Shown here: one piece after another, positions 35,421 through 45,813 of the stretch
How positions within the stretch are numbered: position 1 is the stretch's first letter
Layout: every line of letters begins with the position of its first letter
From: Eubacteriaceae bacterium
Lineage (GTDB): Bacteria; Bacillota; Clostridia; Eubacteriales; Eubacteriaceae
DNA: 64,000 nt
Direction: 5' to 3'
Assembly: GCA_012522805.1 (NCBI GenBank)
Contig: JAAYJS010000020.1
Span: 26,863-90,862 of the forward strand
The notes under the pieces: generated by a model
What the model was told of the DNA's origin: nothing
The model's input: only the letters and a program-made list of their open reading frames with translations
The model's database searches: none
Translations under genes and position numbers: made by a program

Positions 35421-36764
35421 TCAGCGCTTATTCGTTCTTCTCCAAATGTTCATCTTTTCTGCTTCTTCTATGAGGCCATCTCTAAATTCCGGAGCGGCTA
35501 AATTGATGATACCTTCCGCTCTTTCCCAAGTGCTTTTTCCTTTACAATTAAAGATTCCGTATTCCGTTACCAAGTAGTTGGTATTGGGACGTGCTGCTGT
35601 AATAGCGGATCCGGTGTTAAAATTACCGACAATGCGGGATTCCAGTTTATTTTCTCTCTTATTGAAGAAACTGGAGGAGAGACAGATAAAACTCTTGCCG
35701 CCTTTGGACAAGTAAGCACCCAATACAAAGTCTAACTGACCACCGGCACCGGAAATATGCCTGAATCCCGAACTCTCTGAGGAGACCTGTCCCCACAAAT
35801 CGACGTTGACCGCATTGTTGATGGATATAAAATTATCCAATTGGGCAATAGTTTGGGAAGCATTGGTGTAATCGACGGGAGCGGCCATAGCCATAGGGTT
35901 ATCATCGAGAAAATCGTAAAGCTCTTGGCTTCCGGCTGCAAAGGCATAGGTTTGTCTAAAACGGTCGATATTCTTTTTGGCGCCGGTAATTTTACCCTTT
36001 TTGGTCATATCTACGAAGGCATCGACGTACATTTCCGTATGGACACCCAAATCCTTTAAATCGGAATCGGCTATGAGTGAGCCTACCGCATTGGGCATGC
36101 CACCGATACCCAGTTGCAAGCATGCACCGTCGGGAATTTCGTTAACGATGAGCTTGGCAACCTTTTCGTCCACTTCACCGAAACTGCCCGATGGGAGAGC
36201 GGCAATACTGGGGTTTTCACCTTCGACGACATAATCGATTTGGTCGATATGTACATCCGCTTCAAAACCGCCTAAAGCCCGCGGCATATTCTCGTTGACT
36301 TCGAGGACAACAATCTTTGCTTTTTCCAAAACCGCCATAGCATGGGAAGCAGAAGTACCAAAATTAAAAAATCCGTGTTTGTCCATGGGTGTGGTTGTTA
36401 AAAAAGCCACATCGACATCGCAATTTTCCCGATACCATTTCGGCAACTCCGAATATCTCAAAGGGCTGTAAAAAGCAGCAGGACTGGAATTGATCAGACC
36501 TCTGTCCGGGCCACCGGCATGCCACGACATCCATGTAAAATGTTCTTCCATGTTGTCCACTTTAAATATTTCCGGTTGCCATAACAAGACGCCACCACGC
36601 ACTTTGACATCCGTCAGTTCCTCTGCTCTTTTGGCGAGTTCGGCATCGATGGCTTGGGTGGTATTGATACACCAACCATAATCGATCCACATGCCACTTT
36701 CCACAAAGGACGCTGCTTTTTCCGCTGAAATCAACTTATGCTGATATTTCTCTTGATAGCTCAT
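35421..36764 (-). CDS. Butyryl-CoA:acetate CoA-transferase-like protein (acetyl-CoA hydrolase/transferase family)
   Basis: The enzyme family moves CoA between short-chain acyl groups; the butyrate enzyme is the last step of butyrate formation. The start at 36764 (MSYQEKYQ) follows AGAAGGGGG; upstream in-frame codons are not needed. The 447-residue protein has [43 protein letters not shown] with the likely catalytic Glu, and [20 protein letters not shown]. These blocks resemble Roseburia-type But, but 4-hydroxybutyrate or propionyl CoA-transferases are close relatives and substrate cannot be settled here. Monocistronic, converging on the rnf operon. Confidence 0.87.
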   Translation of the reverse strand: MSYQEKYQHKLISAEKAASFVESGMWIDYGWCINTTQAIDAELAKRAEELTDVKVRGGVLLWQPEIFKVDNMEEHFTWMSWHAGGPDRGLINSSPAAFYSPLRYSELPKWYRENCDVDVAFLTTTPMDKHGFFNFGTSASHAMAVLEKAKIVVLEVNENMPRALGGFEADVHIDQIDYVVEGENPSIAALPSGSFGEVDEKVAKLIVNEIPDGACLQLGIGGMPNAVGSLIADSDLKDLGVHTEMYVDAFVDMTKKGKITGAKKNIDRFRQTYAFAAGSQELYDFLDDNPMAMAAPVDYTNASQTIAQLDNFISINNAVNVDLWGQVSSESSGFRHISGAGGQLDFVLGAYLSKGGKSFICLSSSFFNKRENKLESRIVGNFNTGSAITAARPNTNYLVTEYGIFNCKGKSTWERAEGIINLAAPEFRDGLIEEAEKMNIWRRTNKR

Positions 36765-36940
36765 TAATGAACCCCCTTCTTTTTTACTTAACAGATGACG
36801 ACACATCAGTTTGTAAACACTCAAAGTTAAGAGTATTTACAACATCGGATCAATTCTATTATTTCAAAACTGACAAAATATATCAAGTTATATATTTTTT
36901 TACAATCATCTATTAAGCTATTGCATACAGTATAATCTAA

Positions 36941-37831
36941 TTAATTAACAAATTCTATAGAAACTACACCGACTCCGCTTTCAATTTTTATGACATGGGG
37001 GCCGTTGTCGGGCAGAGCGATGTTTTCATAGCGCTCACCGTTAATTTTTACCGTGCCGACACCTTTGTCGATATCAAAGCGGTAGTCCTCCATGTCTCCA
37101 TGAATTTTGAGGGTCACTTGTCCCATTCCGCTTTTCACTTCCGTCTCTCCGGTTAATACACCTTCGATGATGATGTCGCCAACTCCGGCTTCTAAATCCA
37201 AGTCTTGGATAATGGCGTTTTGAATGTTGACCGCTCCCACTCCGGTTTCAAATTTGGCTTCGTCACTGATAACCAAACCGTCAACTTTTAATTTGCCCAC
37301 GCCACTTTTTAACTTCAGTTCCTTTGTTTTTAAATTCTCAAGATTGAAAACACCGAGACCAAATTCTATTTCAGCCTCATCTAAGGCTTGCCCATCTTTA
37401 AATACGGTGATTTTGTTTTGATTTTTTAAATCTTCGTTTTTATTTTTGATATTAACCACACCAACTAAATTATTTGGATCGGTTTCTACAACCAGCTTAT
37501 CTCTATCTTTATAAGCATCGATAGTTATTTTTTCTGTAAAAACCTTTTCGTTCCAATAAATGTCGTAACCATTTTTTTCATTATCACCTGAGATGTAATT
37601 GAATTCTCCGAAAATAACTTTTACTTTCAAAGAGTTAAAATCCAAGTTTTCTTTCTTGGTGAAGATATCCCCTTCGACGACAGCAGAGTCTGAAGAACTT
37701 TCTGCTTGACTATTCGATGGTTCTTCAGTTCTATCCACATCGGTAAACATCTTCATTCCAGCTGTAAACAAAATATACGCTAAGATGACGCCTCCGGCAA
37801 TCATTAGAATCTTTTTTATAAATGGATTCAT
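36941..37831 (-). CDS. Membrane-anchored DUF4097-like beta-rich protein
   Basis: The 296-residue protein has one N-terminal membrane helix (residues about 7-26), a Ser/Glu-rich linker, and a C-terminal region of repeated short strands with recurring G-V-G units (KLKSGVGKLKVDG, FETGVGAVNIQN, LEAGVGDIIIEG). This is the right-handed beta-solenoid seen in DUF4097/'toast rack' proteins, often linked to envelope stress systems. Topology suggests the solenoid is outside. ATAGGAGG precedes the ATG. Function not known. Confidence 0.75.
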   Translation of the reverse strand: MNPFIKKILMIAGGVILAYILFTAGMKMFTDVDRTEEPSNSQAESSSDSAVVEGDIFTKKENLDFNSLKVKVIFGEFNYISGDNEKNGYDIYWNEKVFTEKITIDAYKDRDKLVVETDPNNLVGVVNIKNKNEDLKNQNKITVFKDGQALDEAEIEFGLGVFNLENLKTKELKLKSGVGKLKVDGLVISDEAKFETGVGAVNIQNAIIQDLDLEAGVGDIIIEGVLTGETEVKSGMGQVTLKIHGDMEDYRFDIDKGVGTVKINGERYENIALPDNGPHVIKIESGVGVVSIEFVN

Positions 37832-37919
37832 ATAAACCTCCTATCTGGTTCCTAGTATATCTGTAACATCTAAATCTAATCTTATGTTTCAACAAAGGCA
37901 TATTTGTATCGAAAATCTT

Positions 37920-37948
37920 TTGATAAAGTCAGCTATCAATGATAGAAT
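37920..37948 (+). promoter_or_regulatory. Promoter of the dcd-nifS-thiI operon
   Basis: TTGATA at 37920-37925 and TAGAAT at 37943-37948, 17-nt spacing, 29 nt before the dcd ATG. Confidence 0.75.
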
Positions 37949-37977
37949 AATAAAGACTATTTTTATGGAGAAAACTA

Positions 37978-38517
37978 ATGATTTTATCGGATAAAACAAT
38001 CTCAAAATATTTGGAATCAGGCGAATTGGTCATCGAACCAATGGTTAAGGGACAAATTCAACCTGCATCGGTGGACATTCGTCTGGGAAGACATTTTTTA
38101 AAACTGGATGAAAATAAATTTGAAGCCATGACTATGACAGATGAAATTCACTATGTGGAATTCGAAAGCGATTCGATCATCATCCCGTCCAATTCTTTTT
38201 TACTGGCAACGACAATGGAATATATCAAGTTGCCCAATTATTTAACCGCTTTTGTGGAAGGTAGGAGTTCCATCGGAAGAATGGGCTTATTTATTCAAAA
38301 TGCCGGCTGGGTCGATGCCGGATTTGAGGGGGAGATCACCCTGGAATTATTCAATGCCAATCGATTGCCCATTCGTTTGGAGGCCGGCAGGCGTATTTGC
38401 CAACTGGTCTTTGCAGAAATGGACGAAGTTGCTTTAAACCCATATCAAGGAAAATACTTAGGGCAACGTCGTGCGGTGGGTTCTAAAATATTTTTAGATG
38501 AGGACCGGAATGACTAA
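37978..38517 (+). CDS. dcd: dCTP deaminase
   Basis: Dcd deaminates dCTP to dUTP, feeding dTMP synthesis. The 179-residue protein shows [48 protein letters not shown] with the catalytic Glu, and [15 protein letters not shown]. Some relatives are bifunctional dUMP-forming enzymes; that choice cannot be made from sequence alone. GGAGAAAACTAATG provides the ribosome site. Its stop lies inside the start region of the cysteine desulfurase gene. Confidence 0.92.
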   Translation: MILSDKTISKYLESGELVIEPMVKGQIQPASVDIRLGRHFLKLDENKFEAMTMTDEIHYVEFESDSIIIPSNSFLLATTMEYIKLPNYLTAFVEGRSSIGRMGLFIQNAGWVDAGFEGEITLELFNANRLPIRLEAGRRICQLVFAEMDEVALNPYQGKYLGQRRAVGSKIFLDEDRND

Positions 38518-39700
38518 ACACCCTCAGGAGATCTACTTGGATCATGCGGCAACCATGCCCCTTCATCCACAAGTCATGGAAGCGATGCTACCTTACTTCG
38601 AAGACCATTATTACAATCCCTCCGCCCTGTATTGGCCGGGTGGCGCGGTAGAGAAGGTTTTAAAACAATGCAAGGAAAGCTTTGCATTGAAGATCGGTGT
38701 TACTCCGGAGGAAGTGTTTTTTAATTCCGGCGGTACGGAAGGTAACAATACCTTGATACGCGGCGTTGTGGAAGATTTAAGACCGGCTTTAAAAAAAGAT
38801 GCCAGGCTGATTACCACTATGATCGAACACCCTTCGGTGATGGAAGTTTTCAGATTTTACGAAGCGAAGGGCATGGATGTTGTCTATTTACCGGTGGACG
38901 ATTGTGGCCGCGTCAAATTGGATGTCTTGAAAAAAGAAATGACCGAAAAAACCGTTTTGGTTTCTATTGTCGGTGTCAGCAATGAAATAGGCACAGCGCA
39001 GGATTTAAAAGCCATTGGCGCTATCATTAAGCGCATCAATCCAAACTGTATCTTTCACTCGGATTTTGTACAAGGCTTTTTAAAAATGCCCTTGGATATT
39101 GCCGCATCTCATTTGGATGCGGTTACTTTTTGTGCACATAAAGTGATGGGACCTAAGGGAATCGGAGCATTGTATCTAAAAAAGGGTTCTAAATGTGCAC
39201 CGCTTTTGTTGGGCGGCGGGCAAGAAAATAATTTTCGTTCAGGGACTGAAAATGTTCCTTCGATTGTCGGTATGGTAGAGGCGATAAAAATTTTTTCTGA
39301 ATTGCACAAACATCAAGATAGGGGCGCATCAGCCTGTCGGCGAGCATTGTTGCAAGTCTTAGAAAAAGAGCTTCAGGATTTTAAAGTTATCGAAGACCCC
39401 CAAGGCTCTCCCTATGTACTTTGTTTGTCTATCTCCGGGATTAAAGCGGAGGTGTTGCTACACGCATTGGAAAAAGAGAATATTTATCTATCCACAGGGT
39501 CAGCATGTTCTAAACACAGTAAGGAAGACCAAAGGACGTTACGTGCCTTGGGACTATCCGATGCGGAGCGGGAAGGAGCCATACGTCTGTCTTTCTCTCC
39601 TTTATCCGAGCCCGACCAAATGGAAAAAGTAGCGGAGGCGATCCTTCGTCAAACCGCTTATATACGAAAGATTATTGCTTTTAGAAAGGGGAATAAATGA
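38510..39700 (+). CDS. NifS-like cysteine desulfurase, partner of ThiI
   Basis: This PLP enzyme takes sulfur from cysteine and passes it as a persulfide. The ATG at 38510 ([15 protein letters not shown]) has GAGG 6-10 nt upstream and is preferred over 38498. The 396-residue protein contains [25 protein letters not shown], the PLP Lys in [12 protein letters not shown], and the catalytic Cys in [13 protein letters not shown]. Placement directly before thiI, overlapping by 4 nt, matches the dedicated NifZ-ThiI pair of Bacillus for tRNA 4-thiouridine. Confidence 0.93.
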   Translation: MTKHPQEIYLDHAATMPLHPQVMEAMLPYFEDHYYNPSALYWPGGAVEKVLKQCKESFALKIGVTPEEVFFNSGGTEGNNTLIRGVVEDLRPALKKDARLITTMIEHPSVMEVFRFYEAKGMDVVYLPVDDCGRVKLDVLKKEMTEKTVLVSIVGVSNEIGTAQDLKAIGAIIKRINPNCIFHSDFVQGFLKMPLDIAASHLDAVTFCAHKVMGPKGIGALYLKKGSKCAPLLLGGGQENNFRSGTENVPSIVGMVEAIKIFSELHKHQDRGASACRRALLQVLEKELQDFKVIEDPQGSPYVLCLSISGIKAEVLLHALEKENIYLSTGSACSKHSKEDQRTLRALGLSDAEREGAIRLSFSPLSEPDQMEKVAEAILRQTAYIRKIIAFRKGNK

Positions 39701-40860
39701 ACCGCATCATTCTTGTAAGATATGGAGAAATCAGTTTAAAGGGTTTAAATAGAAATTATTTTATCGATTGTTTGGTACGTAATATTCGAACGGCTTTAAA
39801 ATCCGTGTGTCAAGCAAAGACAGAAAAAATCCAAGGTAGAATCATCATTCACTTAAACGAAGCCGATTTGGACCAAGCACTGGCTGCGGTGACCAAAATT
39901 TTCGGTATTGTCTCCGTTAGCCCCGGTGTGGTCATCTCTTCCGACATGGCGGATATAGAAAACCAAGTGCGCATCGAAGCGCAAAATGCGGATTTTAAAA
40001 CCTTTAGGGTTTCCGTCAAAAGAAGTGACAAAAGTTTTCCAATGACATCGATGGATTTAGCCCGACACTTGGGAGCTGTTGTTTTAAGAAATTGTGATGG
40101 TATCTCCGTAGATTTACACAACCCCGACCTGCACTTATGGGTAGAAGTTAGGGGAAAAAAGCAAACTTATGTTTATCATCAAATCATCGCCGGTCGTGGT
40201 GGCATGCCGGTTGGAACAGCGGGTAGAACCGCCTTGTTACTTTCCGGAGGTATTGACAGTCCTGTAGCGGGCTACATGATGGCAAAAAGAGGGCTTGAAT
40301 TGATAGGTGTTCATTTTCATTCTTTCCCCTTCACCTCGGATCGAGCCAAAGAAAAGGTGGTGGATTTAGCAAAAATATTGGCACAATATACGGGAAAACT
40401 AAAACTATACATCGTTCCTTTCACGGAGATACAGACAAAAATTGTCGAATTGTGCCCGGAGCGGCAAACCATTTTAATCATCAGGCGCTATATGATGCGC
40501 ATAACGGAACGCATTGCAAAAATAGAAAATGCAAAATCATTGACCACCGGAGAAAGCTTAGGTCAAGTAGCCAGCCAAACCCAAGAAAGTCTGACAGTCA
40601 CCAACGATGTGGTGGAGATGCCGGTATTCAGACCGTTAATCGGGATGGATAAAGTCGAAATTGTGGATATTGCCCAGCATATCGGAACTTTTGAAACCTC
40701 TACTTTACCCTATGAAGATTGCTGCACCGTATTTGTACCGAAACACCCGGAAACAAAGCCAAAATTGGACAGAATCAGAGAGTCAGAAAAGGAAATCGAA
40801 TTGTTGGCAGAAGATCTGATAGCCACTGCTATTGAAGAAGCCGAGATTTTAGAACTTTAA
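39697..40860 (+). CDS. thiI: tRNA 4-thiouridine synthase ThiI (no rhodanese domain)
   Basis: ThiI adenylates U8 of tRNA and inserts sulfur; it may also serve thiazole synthesis. The 387-residue protein starts RIILVRYGEISLKGLNR and has an N-terminal ferredoxin-like and THUMP region (LHLWVEVRGKKQTYVY). The PP-loop ATPase domain follows, with LLSGGIDSPVAGYMMAKRG and SLGQVASQTQESL. It ends without the C-terminal rhodanese domain found in E. coli, as in most Bacillota, where the adjacent desulfurase delivers sulfur directly. Confidence 0.95.
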   Translation: MNRIILVRYGEISLKGLNRNYFIDCLVRNIRTALKSVCQAKTEKIQGRIIIHLNEADLDQALAAVTKIFGIVSVSPGVVISSDMADIENQVRIEAQNADFKTFRVSVKRSDKSFPMTSMDLARHLGAVVLRNCDGISVDLHNPDLHLWVEVRGKKQTYVYHQIIAGRGGMPVGTAGRTALLLSGGIDSPVAGYMMAKRGLELIGVHFHSFPFTSDRAKEKVVDLAKILAQYTGKLKLYIVPFTEIQTKIVELCPERQTILIIRRYMMRITERIAKIENAKSLTTGESLGQVASQTQESLTVTNDVVEMPVFRPLIGMDKVEIVDIAQHIGTFETSTLPYEDCCTVFVPKHPETKPKLDRIRESEKEIELLAEDLIATAIEEAEILEL

Positions 40861-40908
40861 AAAAATATAAAGTATTGATGTCTATACTGTTCAGAGGAGG
40901 TGTACATT

Positions 40909-41352
40909 ATGTCTATGTATTGGGGACCGACAACATGGCTAGCCCTTAGTATTGTCTTTTTGATTGTCGAAATTGTCACAGTAGGTAACCTAATCTCTAT
41001 TTGGTTTTCCATAGGTGCCGCTTTGGCTTTCCTGGTACATATACTGGGAGGTTCCTTTGGATTACAAGTGGCGGTTTTTATCATAGTTTCTGTTGCACTT
41101 GCGGTTTTAACCAGACCATTGAGCAAGAAATTAATTGGAAAAAGAGCTTTAAAAACAGATGTCAATAGAATTATCGGAAGTACGGGAGTTGTGACTAAAA
41201 CCATTGATAACGTACACGGTAAAGGTACGATCGTGATCAACGGAATGGACTGGTCGGCCCGAAACGTTGACGGCGATCAAGTCATTTTAGAAAATACAGA
41301 AGTAGAAGTGATTCGACTGGATGGTGTAAAAGCCTTAGTTAGACAAAAGTAA
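40909..41352 (+). CDS. NfeD family membrane protein
   Basis: The 147-residue protein has two or three N-terminal membrane helices (residues about 6-70) and a C-terminal OB-fold domain (IIGSTGVVTKTIDNVHGKG, IVINGMDWSARNVDGD). NfeD short-form proteins pair with SPFH proteins and influence membrane microdomains. The ATG at 40909 has AGAGGAGG 8 nt upstream; a GTG at 40900 inside the site is not used. The SPFH gene follows after 11 nt. Confidence 0.9.
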   Translation: MSMYWGPTTWLALSIVFLIVEIVTVGNLISIWFSIGAALAFLVHILGGSFGLQVAVFIIVSVALAVLTRPLSKKLIGKRALKTDVNRIIGSTGVVTKTIDNVHGKGTIVINGMDWSARNVDGDQVILENTEVEVIRLDGVKALVRQK

Positions 41353-41363
41353 AGGAGTTAAAT

Positions 41364-42254
41364 ATGCCCTTTGTATTGATTCTTATTATATTAGTTATTG
41401 TGCTCATTATCAGTAATTCGAGAATTGTTCCCCAAGCACACGCGCAAATCGTGGAGCGTTTAGGTGCTTACCACGCAACTTGGGGTACTGGTTTTCACAT
41501 TGCGATACCTATTATCGATAAAATTTCTAAAAAAATCAGTTTAAAAGAACATGTGTTGGATTTTCCACCACAGCCGGTTATTACAAAAGACAATGTCACC
41601 ATGCAAATTGACACGGTCATTTACATGCAAATTGTCGATCCCAGATATTATCGTTACGGGGTAGAGCAACCCTTAAAAGCGATCGAGAATTTGACTGCAA
41701 CCACCTTGAGAAACATCATCGGTGATTTGGAGCTGGACCAAACGTTGACATCTAGGGACACCATCAACACGAAAATGCGTGCCATCTTGGACGAAGCCAC
41801 AGACCCATGGGGTATTAAAATTAATCGTGTAGAGCTCAAAAATATTATGCCACCTGCGGAAATTCAAAACGCTATGGAACGTCAAATGAAGGCAGAGCGT
41901 GAACGTCGAGAAAAGATACTTCAAGCGGAAGGTGAGAAAAAATCAGCTATCCTGGTTGCGGAGGGTGAAAAAACCGCTGCAATTCTAAAAGCGGAAGCAG
42001 ATAAAGAAGCTAGAATTCGCATTGCAGAAGGGGAAGGTCAAGCGATCCTTACGGTTCAAAAAGCAACGGCAGAAGGGTTAAAAATGCTCAACGAAGCCAA
42101 TCCTCAGCAGAATATCGTTGCATTAAAGGGTTTGGAGGCTTTGGAAAAAGTTGCGGACGGTCAGTCCACAAAAATTATCATTCCTTCAGAACTTCAAAGC
42201 ATTGCTGGTTTAGCGACAGCAGCAGCAGAAATATTCAAAGATGCAAAGAAATAG
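41364..42254 (+). CDS. SPFH/stomatin-like membrane scaffold protein
   Basis: The 296-residue protein has an N-terminal membrane segment (residues 2-20), an SPFH domain (AQIVERLGAYHATWGTGFH, DNVTMQIDTVIYMQIVDP, LRNIIGDLELDQTL), a charged coiled-coil rich in Glu/Ala/Lys (residues about 170-235), and a C-terminal helix. It resembles QmcA/stomatin. These proteins oligomerise at the membrane and organise proteases or microdomains. Its operon with NfeD is the standard pairing. AAAGGAG precedes the ATG. Confidence 0.93.
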   Translation: MPFVLILIILVIVLIISNSRIVPQAHAQIVERLGAYHATWGTGFHIAIPIIDKISKKISLKEHVLDFPPQPVITKDNVTMQIDTVIYMQIVDPRYYRYGVEQPLKAIENLTATTLRNIIGDLELDQTLTSRDTINTKMRAILDEATDPWGIKINRVELKNIMPPAEIQNAMERQMKAERERREKILQAEGEKKSAILVAEGEKTAAILKAEADKEARIRIAEGEGQAILTVQKATAEGLKMLNEANPQQNIVALKGLEALEKVADGQSTKIIIPSELQSIAGLATAAAEIFKDAKK

Positions 42255-42269
42255 ATTTTACATTCTATG

Positions 42270-42299
42270 CCCTCTGTAGTAAAATACAGGGGGTTTTTT
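42270..42299 (+). terminator. Terminator of the thiI/NfeD/SPFH region
   Basis: CCCTCTGTA (42270-42278) pairs with TACAGGGGG (42285-42293), one G-U pair, followed by six T. Confidence 0.85.
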
Positions 42300-42355
42300 G
42301 ATGAACAGAAAATTGGAAATGTGCCATTGCAAATGAGGGTTATAAGGTAGGTAGG

Positions 42356-42922
42356 ATGGGTAAAGCAGCGAGGAAAAGAGCGTATATATTAGAAAAGGCC
42401 AAGGGCGTTTTTATGGAAAAAGGTTTCATTGCCGTGACCATGAAAGACATCGTCGATGCCTGTAATATCAGTAGAGGAGGCCTATACCTGTACTTTTCTT
42501 CCACAGAAGAGGTGTTCCTAGCTTTATTTTTAAGGGAAGCGGAATACGAACAACAACGTATGGAAATTGCTATTTGGGAAAACTTACCGGCAAAAGAGAT
42601 CTTGTTGGACTATTTAGAAAAAAGAAAAAAGTTGATTTTAAAAAAGAGCCCCTCCTTAACCCAAGCCGGCCACGAATTTTTAACCCGTAATTCGGATGCC
42701 CAAATGATTAAAAAGTGGCAATTTGACGGAATTGCAGAAATGCTCAGAGGCCTGATCCTTTACGGTATCCAAACAAAGGAATTTAAACAGGTGGATGCAG
42801 GCACATGGGCACGTCATATCGCCTTATTTTTATATGGGTTGGAATTAACAGCCCAGTCTTTAGATCTGCACGAAGGCATCGTCGATGAACAAATCAACTT
42901 TACCATACGCGGGTTGGTTTGA
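42356..42922 (+). CDS. TetR family transcriptional regulator
   Basis: The 188-residue protein starts with a TetR helix-turn-helix: ILEKAKGVFMEKGFIAVTMK then IVDACNISRGGLYLYFSSTE. The C-terminal ligand domain is not assigned to a known effector. It lies 162 nt before the RclA-like oxidoreductase on the same strand, so it may control that gene; this is inferred. GGTAGG lies close to the ATG. Confidence 0.9.
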   Translation: MGKAARKRAYILEKAKGVFMEKGFIAVTMKDIVDACNISRGGLYLYFSSTEEVFLALFLREAEYEQQRMEIAIWENLPAKEILLDYLEKRKKLILKKSPSLTQAGHEFLTRNSDAQMIKKWQFDGIAEMLRGLILYGIQTKEFKQVDAGTWARHIALFLYGLELTAQSLDLHEGIVDEQINFTIRGLV

Positions 42923-43084
42923 TAAATCGCAATCATCCATTGATGATGAGATCTACTACCATTGGCATGCGTAGAGGTTTTCACTTTTACAATAAGCACC
43001 GTAAGAAAAAAATTAAAATATTTATCAGAGTCGCTTGTTATACTGAGAAAAAGGCATCCGGTTCTTAAAGTAAAGGAGAAAAAA

Positions 43085-44455
43085 ATGAAATACGATGCAA
43101 TTATAATAGGTTTTGGAAAAGGCGGAAAAACACTGGCCGGTTTATTGGGAAACAAAGGAAAAAAAGTCGCCGTTATTGAAGAATCCAAAAAAATGTATGG
43201 TGGTACTTGCATCAATGTAGGGTGTTTACCGACAAAATCCTTAGTAAAAAATGCAGATTTGGCAGCAGAAATCAAAGAAACCGATTTTCAAAAAAAGAAG
43301 ACCCGTTACCGTGATGCCATTGCCGAAAAAAATGCTCTGACCGCCATGTTGAGAAAAAAGAATTACGATAAATTGGCGTCTATTCCCACAGTGGATATCA
43401 TCGATGGAAAAGCAAGTTTTAAAGATGCACATCATGTTACCGTTCAAACTGAAGAAGATGCTTTAACTTTAAAAGGGGAAAAGATTTTTATTAATACCGG
43501 TTCGATACCCTTTGTGCCACCCATTCCGGGTGTGGAAGGAAACCCCCATGTCTTTGTCAGTGAATCTTTACTGGATTATGAAGAATTACCCCAAAAGCTA
43601 ACGATTATAGGAGGCGGTTTTATTGGATTGGAATTTGCTGCCAGCTATGCAGCTTTTGGTAGCGATGTAACCGTCATAGAAGGTGCAGAAACCTTTATCG
43701 CAAGGGAAGATCGGGACCTTGCCCAAAACATTCAGGAAAGCTTAGAAAAAAAGGGCGTAAAAATTCTAGTCCATGCAAAAACTTTAAAAATTGAAGAGGA
43801 CTCTGTAATCTACTCCCAGAATGGCGTAGAAGAAACGATAACGGAAACGAAAATATTGATTGCAACCGGGCGTAAACCCAATTCTGCGGAATTAAAGCTC
43901 GAAAATGCCGGTGTCAAAACCGATGAAAGAGGTTTGATTATTGTAGATGATTTAATGAAAACCAATGTGGACCATATTTGGGCAATGGGAGATGTCGCTT
44001 CCGTTCTACAATTTACCTATATTTCCTTAGATGATTATAGAATTGTAGCCTCTCAAGTGGTCGATGGGATCCAACCCTATAAGCGCACCGACAGAAAAAA
44101 CGTACCCAATTCCGCTTTCTTATCTCCGACTTTTTCCAGAGTCGGATTGACAGAAGCGGAAGCTCAAGCACAAGGTTTGGACTATAGAATCTATAAGATG
44201 CCGGCAGCGGCAATTCCAAAAGCCCAAGTCCTAAAAAAACCGATCGGTATGTTAAAAGCCATGGTAGATAACAAAACAAATCACATACTGGGCTGTGTTC
44301 TCTTTTGTGAAGAATCTCACGAGATGATCAACATTGTAAAACTGGCAATGGACGCAAAGCTTGGCTTTGAAGTGTTGAGGGATAATATTTACACTCATCC
44401 AACCATGAGCGAAGGGCTTAACGATTTATTTACCGAAGCATTCCGAGTTCAATAA
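43085..44455 (+). CDS. rclA: RclA-like pyridine nucleotide-disulfide oxidoreductase
   Basis: The 456-residue FAD enzyme begins KYDAIIIGFGKGGKTLAGLL, the form of the first glycine motif found in RclA/YkgC. Next come YGGTCINVGCLPTKSLV with the redox-active CxxxxC, IIGGGFIGLEFAASYAAFG for NAD(P)H, and IWAMGDVA. The C-terminal dimerisation domain ends THPTMSEGLNDLF. E. coli RclA reduces copper(II) and protects from hypochlorous stress; mercuric reductase and dihydrolipoamide dehydrogenase are relatives but lack the IGFGKxGKTLA start. The ATG at 43085 has AAAGGAG upstream; the longer in-frame reading from 42962 is unsupported. Confidence 0.85.
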   Translation: MKYDAIIIGFGKGGKTLAGLLGNKGKKVAVIEESKKMYGGTCINVGCLPTKSLVKNADLAAEIKETDFQKKKTRYRDAIAEKNALTAMLRKKNYDKLASIPTVDIIDGKASFKDAHHVTVQTEEDALTLKGEKIFINTGSIPFVPPIPGVEGNPHVFVSESLLDYEELPQKLTIIGGGFIGLEFAASYAAFGSDVTVIEGAETFIAREDRDLAQNIQESLEKKGVKILVHAKTLKIEEDSVIYSQNGVEETITETKILIATGRKPNSAELKLENAGVKTDERGLIIVDDLMKTNVDHIWAMGDVASVLQFTYISLDDYRIVASQVVDGIQPYKRTDRKNVPNSAFLSPTFSRVGLTEAEAQAQGLDYRIYKMPAAAIPKAQVLKKPIGMLKAMVDNKTNHILGCVLFCEESHEMINIVKLAMDAKLGFEVLRDNIYTHPTMSEGLNDLFTEAFRVQ

Positions 44456-44526
44456 AACTCGTTTTAATGTATTGCTATAAAGTTCAACGACAAGTTGACC
44501 TTGCGTTTGTTGTGAAAGAATAAAAG

Positions 44527-44573
44527 AAAAAGATCTACATCTGAAGCGTTGATCAGATGTAGATCTTTTTTTA
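44527..44573 (+). terminator. Terminator after the RclA-like gene, probably bidirectional
   Basis: An 18-bp stem with left arm 44527-44544 and right arm 44553-44570, followed by a T-rich run. The A-rich left flank can serve the converging YibE/F gene. Confidence 0.9.
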
Positions 44574-44608
44574 TTTGATTGTGGTTAGTAAGTTATCCCA
44601 CTTTAAAG

Positions 44609-45790
44609 TTATTCTATTATGTTTTGTTGTGGTGTTTTTAATTCGCGGTATAAAAAAGCCGAAATAAATGTCGTCAAGGGGATGGTAAAGAGAATGCCAA
44701 AACTACCGATCAAGGCTTGCAAACTCTCTACAATGATCAACTCCTGGTTCAGCAATGCCTCTAAGGAGCCGGAATGGACCATCATCAACAAGATTTGGGC
44801 CATAGATCCACCAATATAGGCTAAAATCAACGTGTTGGTCATGGTACCCATCATATCGCGGCCTATGGCAAATCCGGAGCGCACCAATTGTGCAAAACCG
44901 ACGTTATCTTTTCCTGTCGCCTTCACTTCGTACAATGCGGAGGCAATAGACATAGCGACGTCCATTACCGCACCCATTGCACCGATAATAATACTGGCAA
45001 ACACCACACCTCTTAAATCGATCTGGACATTGGGAAGCATGGTTAAGTAGTGGGCGGAATCGTCGATTAGACCTGAAATCATCAAAATTTTATTCAGCGT
45101 TAGAGTCATCAATCCTGCTACAAAAATGCCGCCAACACAGCCCAAAATAGAGACTAGATTTTTAATTGAAAATCGGTTGATGATTAAAAAAGTCATCACA
45201 ATGGCATAAACACAGGTGATGATGGACCACAAATAAATATTGTGTCCGTTGATAACCGAGGGTAAAAACACAAAAAATATGGACATCACCGTCAAGGCCA
45301 AGGTAACAATGGTATTGAAACCCTTGGTACCACCGAATAACAATAGAAAGAAAAAGAATACCAAAGCTAAGATGATGATGGTATTAAAACGTTGAAATTC
45401 GTAGAAAACCCAACGTACACCGTCTATACGGGACACCCCTTGAAAAATATAAATCTTATCTCCGGTTTTTACCTGAGAGTAATGGCTTTCCATGGATTCC
45501 ATGATGTGTTGCGTCGTACTGACGGTTTCACCGGCTCTATCTCCGTGGGTAAAGCGACTTTGAAACAACACCGTAACGTTTTTGCCGGTAGCGGTGTCAC
45601 TTAAGGCAGCTTCTTCTTTTACGTTGATAATGTCCGTTACTTCCGCTCTTTCAATACCTAAATCTTGACCGATAAAAAAATCTCCGTCTCCTTCGACGTA
45701 GCGATTACCGATGACGATTAACAGTGTAAAGAAAATGATCAATGCAAAATAAATGAATATGTTTTTAATAGATAGGGTTGGTCTTTTCAT
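44609..45790 (-). CDS. YibE/F-like integral membrane protein
   Basis: The 393-residue protein matches the YibE/F family (PF07907). It has an N-terminal membrane helix, an extracytoplasmic domain (residues about 35-130 with TVLFQSRFTHGDRAGETVS), and about seven further helices. VVFASIIIGAMGAVMDVAMSIA and GRDMMGTMTNTLILAYIG are the conserved core. Function is not established; transport is often suggested. The frame stays open upstream across the two tRNA genes, but the start is set at 45790 (MKRPTLSIKN) because translation through tRNA genes is not plausible. A weak GGGGAA site precedes it. Confidence 0.88.
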   Translation of the reverse strand: MKRPTLSIKNIFIYFALIIFFTLLIVIGNRYVEGDGDFFIGQDLGIERAEVTDIINVKEEAALSDTATGKNVTVLFQSRFTHGDRAGETVSTTQHIMESMESHYSQVKTGDKIYIFQGVSRIDGVRWVFYEFQRFNTIIILALVFFFFLLLFGGTKGFNTIVTLALTVMSIFFVFLPSVINGHNIYLWSIITCVYAIVMTFLIINRFSIKNLVSILGCVGGIFVAGLMTLTLNKILMISGLIDDSAHYLTMLPNVQIDLRGVVFASIIIGAMGAVMDVAMSIASALYEVKATGKDNVGFAQLVRSGFAIGRDMMGTMTNTLILAYIGGSMAQILLMMVHSGSLEALLNQELIIVESLQALIGSFGILFTIPLTTFISAFLYRELKTPQQNIIE

Positions 45791-45813
45791 AAATAGTTCC
45801 CCAAAAAATAAAA

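Noticed and set aside
42962-43084. 41-residue N-terminal extension of the RclA-like protein
   Set aside because: The FAD motif starts directly after the ATG at 43085, which has AAAGGAG; the extension has no family match.
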